Notes: generated by a model from the letters alone, not told the origin. A stretch of 64,000 nucleotides of DNA from Eumeta japonica (GCA_005406025.1 BGZK01000013.1:1054001-1118000), one strand, 5' to 3'; shown: positions 49,671 through 61,810, counted from the stretch's first letter. Program-made: numbers and translations.

Positions 49671-50514
49671 GTTAGTTTAGTTACCTGTTATACAAATGTC
49701 TATAAACAAAGAACAATAAGTATTGCTTTGCGCTTACATTTTACACTTCCCAATTTTTTTTATGTGCCATTGGAAATAGTCTTAGAAAGACAGTCAAACA
49801 ATAGCTTATGTATTACAAAATGATGTAATATTAGTACACTAAAGTTCATTGAAATCAGTTCTACTATTGCTGAATTATCAAAAAAATAAAAATGAACAAG
49901 CAGACAAATATACAAAATATAGCCTATGTACATTCCCAGGTGTCAAACTAATTCCATACCAAATTTATGGAAATCGATACAACGGTTTAGGCATGAAGAC
50001 GTAACAGAGATGTATTCGCAATTATAATAAGTATTAGTATGGAATACTTTGTTTGAAATAAAAACTATAATAATAATAGCACTATAACACTTAACAATTT
50101 AAAACGTTAGAATACTAATTTTATCAACTGCTTGAGATTATATCTAATGTACTGCATACGTTACTTGGATGATTAAATGAATTCCATAGACATGGTAATT
50201 ATTTGCGTTCGTGAGGCTTCCAGTAACATTAAAACGAAGGTAGCTTATGATACAACGATCGTTAAACAGCGTTATGGTTTTTATGGCTTAATACTATATC
50301 GTATATATTTATCCATGGTACAAATAATTTTATCACGTGTTTACGCATAATTTCATCCTTCAGCCTCACTAAATGATAATGAGATATGCCTCAATGCGCA
50401 CTGTGCACGATAAAATGTTTATTTATTATAATGACGATTCGACCTCGAGCCCATCGAGCTTCGTGAAAAATGTTCCTTTTGAATAAACGTAATTAATAAG
50501 TTTCGTATGAGATG
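49671..50514. other. AT-rich non-coding stretch
   Basis: It contains repeat-like phrases such as AAATCGATACAACGGTTTAG (49971-49990), typical of decayed transposons. No gene. Confidence 0.4.
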
Positions 50515-50770
50515 TGAACCGCGCCCGGTGGTTCTGTGCGAGTTCAGGTGTCAAAGTGTAGTTTGTCGGTCTAGGCCGAGCGTGCGGCTGGCGCGCCATG
50601 AATGATTTATAACTCCCCGCGGACGATGCCTGATTGGTTTTCTGATCCTTCGTGTTTGTCGACGCTTTTGAAATCGTTTTGAAATAATTATGATCGTGAC
50701 GTCGGCGCCGCGGCCGCCCGCGCCGACGCGGCCACTGCGCGCTCGTGCGTGCGACAGCCGTTGAGTGTGA
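50515..50770. promoter_or_regulatory. CpG island with homeodomain-type sites
   Basis: Two CpG-dense blocks (50515-50600, 50700-50765) flank a conserved-looking core with TGAATGATTTATAACTCC and TGATTGGTTTTCTGATC. These resemble Caudal/AbdB-type (TTTATAA) and PBC-type (TGATTG) sites. It lies 0.8 kb before the first visible nudC exon, so it could also be a promoter, but no N-terminal nudC coding lies between. Enhancer is the better guess. Confidence 0.35.
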
Positions 50771-51535
50771 GCTGACTTATTGCATTTTTTTCCTTTATCG
50801 ATTATATATTATGTCATAGTCTTTGTTCGTTTGTCAGAATTCGTTAAACATATAATTTATTTTTGATTAAGGTTGAAATTGTTCTGAAATCATCTTTTAT
50901 TCATACGCAAAGTAATTTTTGTAAATGTAAAAATAAATATCTACATTTGCAAACCGTTTCACAGAAAATCTCCGAGCGGACACCTTGGAAATTTCCTGTG
51001 AAAATCCCAAGTTGTTCGGAATTTTAATGCGGCGATTGGCGAAACTAAAACTTGTTTGCTTTAAACATTCATTTTACACATCGATAATACTAAATCATTG
51101 TGCTGATTTGATCTTCGATTTTCTTAAAAATTATATTTTTATAACAGACGTATTTTATTCTCTTGACGTTATTGTTTCTTTTTATTCCACATAATTAATA
51201 TTTGCCCAAGGTATAATGATTTAAAAAAATATGTACAATGCTTATTAACCAAAGACGCTTTGTATTTGAAACCGACAAACCGTTATATAAAATTACCGTA
51301 TTACATATATGTATGGTTTATATATAAAGTTTGGGAATTTACAACTCATTTTAAAACTTTTTCTCACATAGCTTGAAAGATTATTCGAATAGTATTGTAA
51401 TTTTTTATTGATATACCCTTATATGCAACATTCTACTCGCATTTATTTTGTAAAAAAGTATGATTTTACAAAACAAATCAAGAGAACATTGAAAATTTCG
51501 GCTTTAAATAGAGTCTTGTATGCCTTTTTTTATAG

Positions 51536-51724
51536 GTTCGTGTTCCTTTGCGTCAAGTGCTACGACCTCGCGATTTATCTGTGGTGATCGGTAAAAAACA
51601 TCTCAAAGTGGGAGTGCGCGGGCAGCCGCTCATCATTGACGGGGAGATGGACGCAGATGTGAAGGTTGAGGAATCCACCTGGGTGCTGCAAGACGGACGT
51701 AACCTACTAATAAATCTAGAAAAG
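51536..51724 (+). CDS. nudC: nudC exon: C-terminal half of CS domain
   Basis: Acceptor TTTTTTTATAG ends at 51535 and donor GTCTGT begins at 51725. The 189 nt are in phase 0 on both sides. It starts [19 protein letters not shown] and ends NLLINLEK. The preceding exon should carry the YxWTQT-type start of the CS domain and is not seen. Confidence 0.93.
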
Positions 51725-54700
51725 GTCTGTTTTTATAATTTCTCTGTCATCGCAGTGAATTACAACAAAGATTGACCGAGAATAACACTAATAAAAGAAT
51801 GAAAAACATTTTAATTATTCGCCATAGTGAAATGAATCACAACATTTTAAACATTTGAATGTTTGTTCACAATTGAGATAGTGAAAAGAAATCTAAGTTT
51901 TTTCAAAATTTTCAATAGCGTACCTACCTTCTGCAGTAGGGTAATAAAAATTTGGCACCTATTTGGTGTTAACCTGTTCAAATTTAGGTCCAAACCTGTC
52001 AGAATTAAGGGGACCTCCATTAATTAAGTGAGACTATTTTGACGAATTTTCGATCCCCTCCTTGGTGAGATGACGATTAACAGAATATTCATTCTAATTC
52101 AGTCCACGGAGACTTGTGTGTGGTCTCAAGAGTCACTACTGGAACCAACATATCCATGTGATTTTCGGTAAAATCATTTGCTCCTTCAGCCTCGCTGATT
52201 TTAGTCACTAAACCGTTGTAATAGTGAAGCCCACGATGCTAAATGGGGATTTACTCTAGCATCGCAGAGGCTTCGAGATTTTGAAGATTAGATTATAGGA
52301 AGAATAAAAGAGTCTATAATGTTTTTCCGTTCTGCGATGGGGGAAATCTATAGGTTTTCAAAAATGTAAAAAAAACCATCACATGGAAATATAGTCGAGC
52401 GTGAAAGCGTGGAAACGCTCGACTATTGCCATGTGATTGATACCGATAATTAGGTGCTCCGATTTGTCTCTGATAACAAAGGTCCGATAATCTGCCAGTT
52501 TGCATGGTGGGGTGACCGTACGGAGTATGGCCACCCCACCCGTGGCCACTTTGACAATAGTGTCTTTAAAGCTTATATTTAAACGCTTACACAACACTAT
52601 TATAGTTATGTGTTACCCCGGTTTGATTCACCACTAATAATTGTTACATCGGCACGCGCCTGCTAAAGCTAAAAAATACATTGATCTGTTTTCTCAAACG
52701 TATCAAAAGAAGTATAACTTCAAAATCTTTCACAAATATTAGTCTATAGTTCTATTTTAGTCATAAATATTAAATCTATGATTTTTAAATCTATGGTTTA
52801 AATAGTGTTGTACCACAAAAATGCACTAATACTTTTACATAATACAAGAATTCATTATGCCCCATCAAAAATATATGTGTTGTGATATAGCATGTGTTAA
52901 ACTTAATATTACTCCTCTATATTTCTAGAATATTATTGTATAATAAATAATGGCATACTTTATAATAAATAATATTAAATGTGGGTACATAAGTATTGCA
53001 TTTTTTGCCATATAAAACTAATTATCCCATGTAAAATTTAGTTAACAATAAATTTTTACTATATGCGATGAAAATAATGTACATGACTTATTGTTGTAGA
53101 AAGCAATTATTGTTTTTAATGAAAAATGAAAAAAAATCGGTAATTTAATCGGATGTTTCTAACCATTATCTTGTTATTAACGCTCCTTTAAATTTTTAAT
53201 AGGAGAAACTTGTTTCTAAAGCACTATTTTGCTTTTTTTTTTGTTTATATATTTCAACATGCAAAAAAATCTTCTTTATATTCCCAATAAACATTTTAAG
53301 TTGATTTTAGGTCAACAAATTAAATTGGTGGAGCCGTCTCATTATGACAGACCCTGAAATTTCTACGAAGAAAATAAATCCAGGTAAGGCTAGTTTTATT
53401 TTATTTTACTAAATATTACATTAGTCTAAGAGCATTTGCTTTAAAGAACAGTGACTGATAATACCACTATCTTTCCTATTTTTGATCGACATAAATGAAA
53501 TTAGCTTGAAAGAAATTGTAAGAGTAACAAAAGAGGTAATTTGTAGTATGACAGGACAGGAAAAATAAATAATTATTTAATATCGCTTTTTTGCCTTCAG
53601 AATGGTGTATTTTGTTGTGATATTAATCTATACGAGTATTATAAACGCGAAAGTTTGTAAGTATAGATGGATGGATGTTTGTTGCTCTGACACAAAAACT
53701 ACTGAATGGATTTTGATGACATTGCACTATAATATATAGCTTACACATCAGAATAACACATAGGCTATAATTTATAAAGATATAGTGTCAATTGTCCAAA
53801 ATATAACGATAAGTGTCAAGTAGGAAAAAAAAATCTGTCGTCTACGAACTATTCTGGCGTGCGCCGCAAAAACCGTTGGAATTACACGTATATAATGTAT
53901 AATGCAAATGTTTATCTTAAATAGTCGTACAAAAAAGCCCGCAACAGCATATATCTATCTTTTATGTGTAAGCCATTATCGCCGAAATAATGAACAATAA
54001 ATACAATAATAATTGATAATTTATTTCTAACGCACATTTCGTAGTAACAAATTGATCCTTATATCAAAATAAATACTTTATCGCATCTGACGTTTAAAGT
54101 AGATAAACTTTGTTTTTCACACTACATAATTTGGACAAATATTTGAATAGTTATAACGATAGACAAAAGCGAGTACGCGATATTATGGTGCGGTCAGGCG
54201 GCAGGGTCAAACCATAAAGGTAGTAGGCATACATTTGAGAACGCAATGTTTTTTCCAGGGCCAGCTCTGTGCCTTGGTCACGCGTTTCTAAATAGCAAAA
54301 TCTACATGTTTATACAGACCAAAATAAATCGTTTAACATAGTTTATAGGAGTATATTGCAGTAGCCACCTATAACTTTTGCATTACCATCAATCATCATC
54401 TACTTCCGTACCTATCTATAGTTACAAACTATAGCGTTTATAATACCTATAATACATATTAGTGAGATCCTCATAAAAAATACTTAGTTCCAATTTATAT
54501 ACATTACATAATATAATTGTTCGAACACTTATAACTGGAGAATAACTGGACCGATTTTTATTTTAATTAATAGTGATGTTATGTGTAAACTGAAATGTAT
54601 AAAAAATCAGTAGGTATGGATTATGTTTATCTTCCAACAATTTTTTAAGCTGTCGCTTTATATTGCTTTAAAAAATGTCAACCATGTAAATGAAATAGCT

Positions 54701-56788
54701 ACGAATATATAGGGGCTGTGGTTATATCATCAATGTGTATAAATTGACCCTCTAAAAAAAATTCCATATGAACAAGATGAAAGAATACATTTTATGTCTA
54801 CGCGGACGGAGCCGTGGGCAAAAGCTAGTTGTTCAATAATATTGAAATACCCCTTAATTTCGACCCGTCCCACATATTGGGTAAAGGTTTATTTTGTTGC
54901 ATAGCGATGAGTCGTTAGAATTCCGCTTCTGTCTCACTTGAATGTTACATAATTTGTTAGTTTTAAAGTTTATATAATAATATATGTTCTGGAGCTTTGT
55001 GATTGTCTAATATACTATTTGTGAATTATGGCTTTTTCTAATGACAAGAGAAGTAAAAATAAGTGCTTTAAGTAAATCAGTGTAGAAGGAGATGTGTCAG
55101 GAATTATATAAATGTCAGATTTTTAGATATTTCCTATTTTACATGATACTTAAATCATAAGAAAAGTTTTCTTTTATTTAATGGATTATATAAGAAAAAT
55201 TACTAATAATACCCTTTTTTGTTTCAAAAATAAGATATTGAAAAATATTACAAAGGTATTAAGATATATTTTTTAAATATTTTTCAGTGTCGATATTTTT
55301 ATTTAACAGCATCAATAGAGTGAATTGATGTATAAGTACCAGAGTTTAAGCTTTCAAAACTTTATAGCTTTATTGAAAGCTTAAACTGAGGTATTTTATT
55401 AGGTAATTAATCATTTATTTTAGTTTATCTAAATTATTTAGTTTTAGACTAATTAGACTATTAAAACTCTTTTTTTTTCTGAAATTGAAATATGTGATGT
55501 AATGGTAAAATTTTTAATTCTATGGTATTTGTGTGAATACAGCAAAATCATTGTCAGATTTGGCAATATATATCGTTGTCAGATTAGTGTGACCATGTTT
55601 GAACTAGTTAAACCAGGTGCCAGGTGCAATAGTGGCAAGAGATGGAGCTTCATCATGAAAGCTTAATTGAAATCTGTTATAACTTTCTTGTTGGCTTAAA
55701 TGGCAATGAAAATCATAAAAAAATTATTGCACGAAAATTTTCTAGCATTAAATTCATGTTGATGTTAGACAAACAATTTTCTTTTTGCCGCCAATTTGTA
55801 AAAACAAACGACAGGTGAATACACTATATATAATAAAGTTGGTAAAGAGTTCTATTTTTGGTAATTTAAAATATGTTTTATTATTTTATAGTTTCTAAAT
55901 AACCAATCCTAAAATTTTTAAGTGTGATCTCCACATTACTTTAAAAAAAGACCAATTTTTATCAAAATCTTTGATGCTGCTAGTAATATAAAAAAAAGAG
56001 GACCATAAAATTGTTTAACATTAAAGATATTAGGTGTAACTTACACCCAGTTTATAATTTAAAAGTCCTTATAACATTTAGATATATTAATAGACGGGTT
56101 AAAAAATGTAATTTTGTTTTTTGTCATCAATCCATCAGTTTTATATAGGATTATTTTAAATTCATACCGAATAGATGGAGATCTGAGTTTCTATACTCTG
56201 GATTTATAGAATGAATTTATATAAGTTCAACTGTCATACTATCTTGATTATCGTACAATTTATTCGACCGAGTATAGACCTTCTAGCGTTCTGTCTATTT
56301 GTCTAGGAAACGATCATTAGCTATATCTCGTAACTCATTATTTTTTTCATATTCGCAGAACCATCGAAACTCTCCGATTTGGATGGTGAGACTAGAGGCC
56401 TTGTAGAAAAAATGATGTATGATCAAAGGCAGAAAGAATTGGGTTTGCCTACTAGTGACGAGCAAAAGAAGCAAGATGTTCTGAAAAAGTGAGGGTTTTA
56501 TTTACCAACAATATACTAATAGGAATTATTGCACATATAAGAAATTTCTTACATCACAGCAAATGAACTGTCAAGTTTTAAACTTTAATTAATAAAAAGT
56601 AATTTTATTTTTATTACAGTTAACTAATAAAGTAAATGCGATGTGACACCTCTTTGATACCTCTATATTATGGGTGTTTAATATTTTTTTCTTTAGTACA
56701 CCGTTTTTTAATAATATGCGTTTATTTACATTGCAGATTCATGGAACAGCATCCCGAAATGGACTTCTCTAAATGCAAATTTAATTAA
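51536..56788 (+). CDS. nudC: nudC, 3' part: four last coding exons
   Basis: Exons 51536-51724, 53311-53383, 56359-56488 and 56737-56788 join in frame (63 codons; then 24+1 nt; 2 nt+42+2 nt; 1 nt+16 and stop). The product is the end of the CS (p23-like) domain ([24 protein letters not shown]) followed by the NudC tail: [48 protein letters not shown] and [11 protein letters not shown]. NudC is a cytosolic Hsp90 co-chaperone needed for dynein-dependent nuclear migration. The N-terminal NudC domain and the start of the CS domain, roughly half the usual ~330 residues, are not found upstream. Introns 2 and 1 carry a Helitron and an LTR-protease relic respectively. Confidence 0.93.
52314..52670 (-). 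pseudogene. LTR-retroelement aspartyl protease relic
   Basis: On the minus strand [11 protein letters not shown] (near 52653) resembles the D-T/S-G-A-D-V-T-I-I flap of a retropepsin, although the catalytic D itself is lost. Then [20 protein letters not shown] and HLIIGINHM fit the middle and the conserved I-I/L-G-hydrophobic end of the fold. The open piece is 52379-52597. Length, position and frameshifts indicate an old fragment of a Gypsy- or Pao-type element. No terminal repeats or reverse transcriptase are visible nearby. Confidence 0.45.
52378..52437. repeat. Two-step hairpin
   Basis: The outer stem is ATCACATGG/CCATGTGAT (9 bp). The inner stem is ATAGTCGAGCG/CGCTCGACTAT (11 bp) around a 14-nt loop, with small internal asymmetry. 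It lies inside the protease relic. Confidence 0.7.
53311..53383 (+). CDS. nudC: nudC exon: WWSRL segment
   Basis: Acceptor TTGATTTTAG and donor GTAAGG. It encodes [18 protein letters not shown] and on to KKINP plus one base of the next Glu codon. Confidence 0.93.
53384..56358 (+). other. nudC intron 2 (of visible part)
   Basis: 3.0-kb intron occupied for 40% by a non-autonomous Helitron (53627-54828). The remainder is AT-rich, with a short inverted pair (AGTTTAAGCTTTCAAAAC / TTGAAAGCTTAAACT, 55343-55388). Confidence 0.75.
53627..54828 (+). mobile_element. Non-autonomous Helitron
   Basis: It starts TCTATACGAGTATTATAAA, with A before it at 53626. It ends GGGCAAAAGCTAG at 54828 with T after, as expected for insertion between A and T without duplication. 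A short hairpin (CGCGG...CCGTG, 54801-54816) lies about 10 bases before the CTAG end. The first 150 bp (AAACTACTGAATGGATTTTG, ATAACACATAGGCTATAATT) are of the common lepidopteran type. At 1.2 kb it has no Rep/helicase. It shows no sign of disrupting nudC splicing. Confidence 0.85.
56359..56488 (+). CDS. nudC: nudC exon: SDLDGETR / MMYDQRQK segment
   Basis: Acceptor ATTCGCAG and donor GTGAGG. The two leading bases complete the Glu codon; the last two are completed by the next exon to Lys. This is the most conserved part of the NudC C-terminal tail. Confidence 0.94.
56737..56788 (+). CDS. nudC: nudC last exon
   Basis: Acceptor ACATTGCAG. It encodes [16 protein letters not shown] and stop TAA at 56786-56788, identical in form to the family C-terminus. 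Confidence 0.94.
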
Positions 56789-57318
56789 GCTCGTCACCGC
56801 CATGAAATATATTCAGCTCACAATTATTTTTCCCGACTTTATATTTAAGTACTTTATGCCATTAAGAATTTTGTTTCAAATACATTGTCAATTAGCCGAA
56901 GAGAATGTATCATGTGTTTTAGCTCAGTGTCTATGTTCTTTATTTAAGTGTCAATACCACGAAAAAGCTATAAGTTATAATTGTAAATAAATACAATTTT
57001 GGTGCAACTGTTGTGCATTTTAATTTGGTCTTCTAATGAAATATTTTTTGTACTTAGATTATTTTTGGTACAGTGCTAATATATTTACTTTAATAATTTT
57101 AGTACCTTTCCAATATTTTAGAACTTAGCTGTCCTGTGATCTTTAGTTTTGAAATAGAAGTTAATGAAGAATACCTAAATCAATATTGACACGTTACAGA
57201 TGAATTCCACTTACGATTTGTAAATTCTATAATTAGCTTTCAATGAACTACTTACCTTATTTTATACTTTTCACTTATAGTTTTCGTTTTTAACCAATTT
57301 CAAGAAGGAAGTTCAATT
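56789..57318 (+). other. nudC 3' UTR and downstream spacer
   Basis: The probable untranslated region runs to just after the AATAAA at 56986. The 63-codon frame at 56802-56990 within it is not considered a gene. The rest is AT-rich spacer. Confidence 0.6.
56986..56991 (+). terminator. nudC polyadenylation signal
   Basis: AATAAA lies about 200 bases after the nudC stop and is followed by a GT-rich stretch (GGTGCAACTGTTGTGC). It is the likely end of the transcript. Confidence 0.7.
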
Positions 57319-58506
57319 AGGTCGGGGAAAAAGTTTTTTCATATTGTATTATATAAGTTGTAGTATACTATAAAATCTCTTTCAAGTCTGCTGTTTGTAT
57401 CACATTTACAAAAAAATATATAGAAACGCTGTCCCATTTTTTTTTGTTTTGTTTTGTTTTGTTTCCACCACAATGAGTGAATGTAACGTAGAAATTTGAT
57501 GCATTTTGAAGTTGTATTACAAAAAAGGAAAAGGCAAACCAAGTCCCGAACAAAATTTGTGACGCTTATGACCTAATGTAATTTCAGTAAGAAGAGTAGC
57601 ACAAAAGTAGTTCAAGGGTTTTCAATTCGGTAATTTTGATGTCAAAGATGAACCTCGCTTTGGTCGACCTTTCAAGGATGAAGTCGATGCCTTTTTGGAA
57701 AAAGTAGAGCAAGATCGTCATATTAATTCCTACGCCATAGTTCAAGAGCTGGGATTGACCACAAAACAGTTTTCATCTATTTAAAAAAGCTGGATATAGA
57801 AAAAAGTTCATCATTTGGGTCTCTCACAGACTCACTGTAAGAAATCTAATGAATTGTGTACTCATTTGCAATTCTGTATTGAAACGTAATGGAAGAAAAT
57901 CGTTCTTGAAAAGATTGATCACTGGTAATGTTTACCTACGTCAAGAACGTGCGAAATATGTCATAGTCAAAACGCAAGCAAGCTTCACAGACTTGCAAAA
58001 CTCATAAAAGTTGATGCTATGTGAATGGTGGGATTGGAAATATTTATAATGAGTTTGACAATCGCCCGGTAAAGCCATCAATTTGGGACTACTGCCAAGA
58101 GCTGATAAAACTCAGCAAGAAGTAGAGAAAAAAACATCCTGAATTGATCAACAGAAAGGGTGTGGTTTTTCACCATGATAATGTCAAACCACACGCATCT
58201 TTAACCGCTCTGCCAATGTTGAGAGAGTTTGGTTGGGGCGATCCACTATACATCCCTGACTTTGCACCCTCAGATTTTCATCTGTTTGGGTCTCTTTAGA
58301 ATTCTTTAGGTAGTGTTTGGTTAACATCAAGAGAGGACAGTCAAACTAGTTGTCGGCAATACAGCAATGGGATTAAAACCCCCTACAAAATTGCAACAAG
58401 TTGCTGAACAAAATAGCTTGTATATATTATAATGTAATATAAATAAAATACGATGAAAAATTAACTTGAATTTGTATATATAATACGAATAACTCTCTCC
58501 GACCTT
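57319..58506 (+). mobile_element. Near-complete decayed mariner
   Basis: Left end AGGTCGGGGAAAAAGTTTTT; right end CTCTCTCCGACCTT (58493-58506), an imperfect inverted repeat. The 1.19-kb length is typical of the group. TA next to both ends fits mariner insertion. It is the only copy of this family in the window with both ends in the normal orientation. Confidence 0.8.
57473..58430 (+). pseudogene. Mariner transposase, multiply disrupted
   Basis: ATG at 57473 (MSECNV). Readable pieces are DVKDEPRFGRPFKDEVDAFL (~57650), the HTH region QDRHINSYAIVQELGLTT, VVFHHDNVKPHASLTALPML with the second catalytic Asp (~58160-58220) and DPLYIPDFAPSDFHLF (~58240-58290). The C-terminal GLKPPTKLQQVAEQNSLYI closes it. 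Many stops and frameshifts interrupt the frame and the first Asp is poorly preserved. The protein matches the fragment at 38535-38830, so they are the same family. Confidence 0.8.
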
Positions 58507-60119
58507 ACATATTTGTCTGCATTTTCTGGATTTTCAGTTATTCAAGTTTTTTTTGCGTCTGTTATCACCTCACGTTGCCGAGCTAATGGAGGAATCCATA
58601 GCATTCCTTAACAGTTAGGGATTGGGGAATAATACTGCGATTTGTCGACAGAAAATACTCTTCAATGACCACTAATAAAACCTAATATACACAGAATTAA
58701 AATTACTTATTAATCTACATATTTTTATTCATTTATATAATTTCCATGTGACAATCTAAGCAGAAACGCTTAAGAATTTTTTAGCGATGACTGCAAATAT
58801 TTCCCAACAATCAGATATGCTGGATATCGTGCTACTTAAAAAATATATTAATGACTACCCAATCTATAGAAGTATACGATGGCTGGACTCTGATCATTAT
58901 CTAGTAGTTCTCCGGCTAAGCACTTACTATTGATACAGGATACAAAAAAAATCGGTGTTATTTAAGACTACACGATAGAAGAGAAAACCATCAGGGCGAG
59001 ATTTAATAATCAATATTTTTTGTTCGATATTCAGAAAGTAATAATATTTACATTATTAATAATTATGATTGTACATAAATGACTGGTAAATTTTGCTTTG
59101 ATAGATCGACATTTGTATCGTACTCTAAAAATTAAACAATAAGTTTGTAGTAACTGAAATATGCAATAAATATTTTTGATTGAAGATTTGCTAAATATAT
59201 TTAAAAAAACTTCGTCAATCCTTGTTCCATATTTTGTTGTACTTTCATTTGGATCATTCGACATATTCAAATCTAATTTTGATTTCTAAAAGTCCTCTAA
59301 CGACTTTGATGTGCCTTTTGCGAAATCAATAAATCTTCACTCAAAATCATTAGCAATATTTGAAGGTTTCGTTTGAAAAGAGCAGATTCTGCTTTGATAT
59401 AGATAAGTAATTTTTTGAAAGTTTGGAAGAAAGATCGAATGAATAAGAGAAAATTATTGATGGATGCCAAATATTTGAATATGAGTTAATTAAACTTTAA
59501 ATTCAATGGCGTTTGCATCGCATAAGCACATTTAATTTCTTATTTAAAAGATGAATCACGTATACTGATCAGTTTCAATGTCATCCATATCATTTATGAA
59601 ATGCTAGAACTTATCTGAGCGAGAAATATTTTGCTATTAGTAAGACATCAAGTGTCTGTCTTGTCATCTTAACCATAGTATTTCTTATGACGATAGATTA
59701 TGTCTTATACACAACGAATTTTGTCACATCTATATATTGTACACAGGCATATAATATTAAATAAAACGAATTGGCACAGTAAATAACGTATTTAATCAAT
59801 ACTGAATGCGATTGATGCGTCATGCTCTCTTATTTAACGCTCGCCAAGTGAGTATAGTTATGATGCGTTGACTCTCATCTCCCGAAGTCGATTCGAGCCG
59901 ACTTTACCCGTACGAGCATTATGTAGCCGAACGGGACAGCTCAGTTTCACTCAATACCCACAAAATAAAGTAGTCGGCGCGCCTAAAAAAGTTTTCACTT
60001 CAAAAACAATCGAGTGACCTAAGGGTTCAGTCCATCAAGACATCTGAATTAAATATCCGGTAACATAAACACTACAGACAATCTGATCCATGGAATCGCA
60101 TCTCTGTCAAGCCACCTAC
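58507..60119. other. AT-rich non-coding stretch
   Basis: No exon. A more balanced block at 59860-59990 (with AATAAAG) looks repeat-derived but was not identified. Confidence 0.4.
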
Positions 60120-60345
60120 CTATAAAGTATCACGAGCGAATGTTTTAGTTACCTAACTGGGTAACCCGCTTGGAACATTCGCTCGTTTCGTATTAGGTAC
60201 GTAAGTTACCTATGATGTCAGAAGGCTTCTGAAATAAAGCCACCATTCACGGTAAATCGTACCTACTGAATAAAAGATAATCATATCAGCTTACCATCTG
60301 CGAGTATACAACATGTAGTCAACGCACGAGTAAGCTGATAACTTG
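60120..60345. repeat. Cluster of inverted repeats
   Basis: ACGAGCGAATGTT (60132-60144) pairs perfectly with AACATTCGCTCGT (60174-60186) and encloses GTTACC/GGTAAC. TAGGTA/TACCTA follows at 60194-60212. TATCAGCTTAC (60285-60295) pairs with GTAAGCTGATA (60331-60341). This density of paired arms is unusual for the window; element type unknown. Confidence 0.55.
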
Positions 60346-60559
60346 CATGACCTGATGGAAATTATCTCGCTAGGTCATTATACTTATTGGCGATTGGGGA
60401 AAGTTCTAAAATCAGACATTCGCAACAATATCTTATACACTGAAAAACAATTTTTCTGCCGTTTTTGACGAAGACATAAAAGCAAATTGTCTAGGTACAA
60501 ATTACACAACAGACTGATCAGTGCCACCTAAACGAGATGGATCGTGCTCGTAATCGTAT

Positions 60560-61300
60560 ATAGAGCTCAGATACTATACTCGCCTCCTATGACAACCTCT
60601 CCCCAGTCAGCACAGACCAACTGAACTACTATCAAAATCCTCCGACCAAAGAAAGGATTAGAATGACGTCAGAAATCGGCTATTCAAACTGCTAATAATC
60701 TTGCTCCTGATGGCTATCTTCAACACCCGCATGAGCTTAACCAGACCGTTGAAAAGGCCGAAAAAAATTGACCGACATCATCCACATTCCGAAATCTGAA
60801 AAGCCGATTAATTGTACATACACTTGTATGCTAAAAGCAATAGAAAAACTATGAACAATTACTCCACAGGTGCCTAAACTTCATCAAATCCGAGAGGGTA
60901 GTAATAAATAATTTGATTTTCAATCCATTCCCTACTGCACCCACAAGTTCACCGCATAAGGGAGTATAATATTTATTTATTATGAACTTTGTGAATTACT
61001 CTAAGCGATGCCTCAAACTGACCACGGGGTTCTTCCTCGATGTAGCCAAAATTTGCTACAAGATCTCGCAGAATGGATATAAAACTAGGACAATCAGAAC
61101 GAAACGTTCGTTAACGTTTCAGCGTCAGGGGAACACACTCCTCGACCAGATCGACCGGAGTTCTTAAGGCGGTATGCTTTAAGAATCTTACATACCCTGT
61201 ACAAGAACAACGTACCCCGGCATACAAAACTAAAACTTCTGTTTATTACAGATGTGACTACATTGTGCATACAAACTCAAAGCATGACCCAGACCACAGT
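60560..61300 (+). pseudogene. Jockey-like LINE reverse-transcriptase relic
   Basis: Decayed pieces in order resemble a Jockey-clade reverse transcriptase. They are a linker like LSPVSTDQLNYY and a PKKAPGHDG-like stretch near 60640; LLMAIFNTRMSL with a weak KPI motif (~60700-60800); TGFFLDVAKICYKI (~61020-61060), where the family has FLDVxKAFD; and LYKNNVPRHTKLKLLFITDV (~61200-61255), where it has FADDT. The catalytic DD is lost. Multiple stops and frameshifts are present; both ends are undefined. Confidence 0.5.
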
Positions 61301-61810
61301 AAATCAAGAACCCAGTAACAAAACTCCAAACAAACGCATCTGTGCTCACACACTCGCATGTACGCCGCTTACGAGTTATCTAAGCAAGCTTAGCATGCAC
61401 CAGTCAGAGTTGCTATCGCCGTGCCGTCGTGCTGTGGCGGACGTTGATTTTCACTAATGTTTACAGATTGTTTTTTTGTGACAAATGTAATTTATTTATC
61501 TACACTGCTATAAATTTGTAGTGTCTATCCGAACATTCGATTTTTCTTTTAATTTCGAGACAGATATTCATTTTATGATTAACAGACTCCTATTCTACCA
61601 TTTTTAAAATATATAGCTTTTTTGTCTGTTGTATGTCCTTTTATAACTCAAGAATAGCTTGGCCGCTCGTGATGACAATATATATAGGTACTGTAAGAAC
61701 ATGTGATTGCACATAGTGGGCTAGTCTGTCTGTGTCAAGATTTTATAAATCGAAAACGGGATCGGATTGATATCACCGATAACAAGATTACTCGATATAG
61801 AAAATCAGTA
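61301..61810. other. Non-coding stretch
   Basis: The frame at 61254-61457 continues the LINE relic by chance and has no recognisable domain. Nothing else seen. Confidence 0.4.

Larger units (their letters stand above)
51725..53310 (+). other. nudC intron 1 (of visible part)
   Basis: 1.6-kb intron. It contains a GC-richer block (51905-52670) with an aspartyl-protease relic on the minus strand; the rest is AT-rich. Confidence 0.8.

Noticed and set aside
56802..56990. 62-codon open frame after nudC
   Set aside because: It lies wholly in the nudC 3' UTR and ends at the poly(A) signal; no recognisable product.
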